A stretch of DNA of 27,195 nucleotides from contig CALBVA010000255.1 of assembly GCA_937969125.1 (NCBI GenBank), forward strand, positions 1-27,195, in the 5' to 3' direction. A program made the position numbers and the translations under genes. The DNA comes from an uncultured Verrucomicrobiales bacterium (lineage in GTDB: Bacteria > Verrucomicrobiota > Verrucomicrobiia > Verrucomicrobiales > Akkermansiaceae). Under the pieces are notes generated by a model. That model did no database searches. It was not told the DNA's origin and saw only the letters and a program-made list of their open reading frames with translations. Positions 25,983-27,195 of this stretch are shown here, one piece after another. The number at the start of each line of letters is the position of its first letter. The first letter of the stretch is position 1.

Positions 25983-26654
25983 ATGATCACCTTCGTCCCC
26001 ACCCCCATCGGAAACCTTGGGGACATCACCCTGCGAGCGATTAAAACTCTGCGCGAGGCCGACCTGATCGCCTGTGAAGACACCCGACATTCCCTGCGCC
26101 TCCTAAATCACCTCGAGATCTCAAAGCCCCTCATCTCGCTGCATGACCACAATGAACAGCAGCGCATTCCAGAGCTCATTGGTAAGGCACAGGATGGGAC
26201 CAATCTCGCCATTATCTCGGACGCCGGCACGCCCTGCCTCTCCGATCCCGGCCACCGCTTTCTCAAAGCCTGCCGTGATGAAGGCATCAAGTTCACCGTC
26301 CTTCCCGGCCCCTCCGCCATCACCACTGCGCTCGTCGCCTCTGGCTTCCCTCCCCATCCCTTCTCCTTCCACGGCTTCCTCCATGTCAAAAAAGGAAAGC
26401 GCGGTAAACAGCTCCAAGCCGCAATTGACTCCTCCGAAACTACCCTCTTCTTTGAGTCCCCACACCGCCTGCCATCCACTCTGGAGATCCTCTGCGAACT
26501 CGCTCCGGAGGGGCGCATCTGCGTGGCTCGCGAACTCACAAAAACCTTTGAAACCCTCCACCACGGCACCGCCTTGGAGATCCGGGAACATTTCTCCGAA
26601 CGAAAGGTGAAAGGAGAGATCGTTCTACTCATCCCCCCTCACTCGTCCGATTAA
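25983..26654 (+). CDS. rsmI: 16S rRNA (cytidine(1402)-2'-O)-methyltransferase
   Basis: The 223-residue product belongs to the SAM-dependent tetrapyrrole-methylase-like fold (PF00590). Family motifs occur in order: TPIGNLGDITLRA at the N-terminus, ACEDTRHS, IISDAGTPCLSDPG, LPGPSAITTAL and FFESPHRL, ending RELTKTFE. RsmI adds the 2'-O-methyl group to C1402 of 16S rRNA, in the ribosomal P site, and acts in translation fidelity. Most RsmI proteins are 270-290 residues and carry a small C-terminal helical domain; this one ends right after the methylase core, so that domain is missing. The start ATG has AAAGGA about ten bases upstream. The S4 gene follows after three bases. Confidence 0.93.
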   Translation: MITFVPTPIGNLGDITLRAIKTLREADLIACEDTRHSLRLLNHLEISKPLISLHDHNEQQRIPELIGKAQDGTNLAIISDAGTPCLSDPGHRFLKACRDEGIKFTVLPGPSAITTALVASGFPPHPFSFHGFLHVKKGKRGKQLQAAIDSSETTLFFESPHRLPSTLEILCELAPEGRICVARELTKTFETLHHGTALEIREHFSERKVKGEIVLLIPPHSSD

Positions 26655-26657
26655 TCC

Positions 26658-27056
26658 ATGAGAGTGGACAAATGGCTCTGGGCCGTCCGGCTCTACAAAA
26701 CCCGCAGCAAAGCCTCGCATGATTGCTCGGCTGGCAAGATCAAGCGGGCCGGAACCAATCTTAAGCCAAGCGCCAGCCTGAAGATCGGCGACACTCTGGA
26801 AACCCCCTCACCAGATAACACCTACAAACGGACGATAGAAGTCGTACAACTTATCGAAAAGCGCGTCGCTGCCCCCATCGCACAAGCCGCCTACCAGGAT
26901 CATACCCCTGCGGAAATCCTGGCCGAAGCCGAGCGGAAGCGGCTTGAGAAAAAAGAACAACGGCAGTTCCGCAAGAAAGGCGATCAGGGACGCCTCACCA
27001 AACGCAACCTTCGCCAACGAAAAAAGGCGGATCAAGAAGGAGGAAAATTTTTCTGA
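26658..27056 (+). CDS. hslR: S4-domain RNA-binding protein (Hsp15 type)
   Basis: The 132-residue product opens with an S4 domain (MRVDKWLWAVRLYKTRSKAS, residues 1 to about 65), the typical start of Hsp15/HslR proteins. The tail is a basic, helical stretch rich in Lys, Arg and Glu, also as in Hsp15. In E. coli the protein binds free 50S subunits carrying stalled peptidyl-tRNA, so it acts in ribosome rescue. It begins three bases after rsmI, with coupled translation likely, and its TGA overlaps the next ATG by one base. Relative to E. coli HslR (133 residues) the length is normal. Confidence 0.85.
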   Translation: MRVDKWLWAVRLYKTRSKASHDCSAGKIKRAGTNLKPSASLKIGDTLETPSPDNTYKRTIEVVQLIEKRVAAPIAQAAYQDHTPAEILAEAERKRLEKKEQRQFRKKGDQGRLTKRNLRQRKKADQEGGKFF

Positions 27057-27195
27057 TGAGAGCACAATACCGACCCGTTTACGGAAAGAGCCTCGCCCGC
27101 CTCGAGCGACTCTACGAACAAACGATGCGCCCATACGTGGAGCAACACACCGAGTGGAACCCCATCCTCTTCCGGAAAAACTTTGATCCCAGCTG
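27056..27195 (+). CDS. GNAT family N-acetyltransferase, partial (C-terminus beyond window)
   Basis: The ATG at 27056 overlaps the preceding stop (TGATG) and is preceded by GGAGGAAAA, the best Shine-Dalgarno sequence of this operon. Forty-six codons are visible. The stretch RLERLYEQTMRPYVEQHTEW followed by LFRKNFDP resembles the N-terminal helix region of GNAT acetyltransferases that carry a 'tMrpYVe...W...F...F.P' pattern; acetyl-CoA-binding motifs would lie beyond the window. The 140 bases in the window continue the same operon. Confidence 0.6.
   Translation, partial: MRAQYRPVYGKSLARLERLYEQTMRPYVEQHTEWNPILFRKNFDPS

Noticed and set aside
1..27195. CRISPR arrays, tRNA or rRNA genes, and defence-system genes
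   Set aside because: No regularly spaced direct repeats, tRNA cloverleaf with T-loop consensus, or known defence motifs were found when reading both strands by eye.

Overview
The window most resembles a chromosome segment from the phylum Verrucomicrobiota, probably order Verrucomicrobiales. This is inferred from gene content: a Verru_Chthon cassette A-like pseudopilin-type protein, a Tat-dependent DUF1501 protein, a DUF1080 (3-keto-disaccharide hydrolase) protein, a PcfJ-like protein, and an envelope cluster with BamD-like and LptE-like lipoproteins. GC is fairly high, and Shine-Dalgarno sequences are often weak. No rRNA, tRNA, CRISPR array or intact mobile element was seen.

Layout. 1-1890 (-): N-terminal 630 codons of a Verru_Chthon cassette A-like protein that runs off the left edge. 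1891-2440: a divergent control region with operator-like dyads, a candidate 39-aa ORF and a strong hairpin terminator. 2441-5404 (+): DUF1501 protein and MATE exporter. 5536-5834: small basic protein with a textbook terminator. 6203-8441 (+): PcfJ-like protein and an acidic protein of unknown function. 8470-9490 (-): YihY/BrkB membrane protein with a possible tiny ORF upstream. 9491-10076: decayed DNA holding what looks like the C-terminal stub of a LacI-type regulator. 10077-13295 (+): secreted beta-rich protein, EamA transporter, DUF1080 protein. 13300-13573: frameshifted transposase fragment. 13792-22239 (+): one uninterrupted gene for a 2815-residue exported repeat protein, the standout of the window. 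22407-27195 (+): a compact array of prlC-type oligopeptidase, BamD-like lipoprotein, LptE-like lipoprotein, rsmI, an S4-domain protein and the start of a GNAT acetyltransferase.

How the genes fit together. The right end looks like a housekeeping operon for outer-membrane assembly (BamD, LptE) coupled to ribosome-related functions (RsmI, S4 protein). The middle holds secreted or envelope proteins, with two scars of decay (9951-10058 and 13300-13573) that flank the 10-13.3 kb block. The giant protein sits directly after the second scar. I see no defence system or other fully new multi-gene system. The best candidates for new biology are the giant repeat protein, the divergent dyad region at 1993-2080 with its small ORF and orphan terminator, and the PcfJ/acidic-protein pair.
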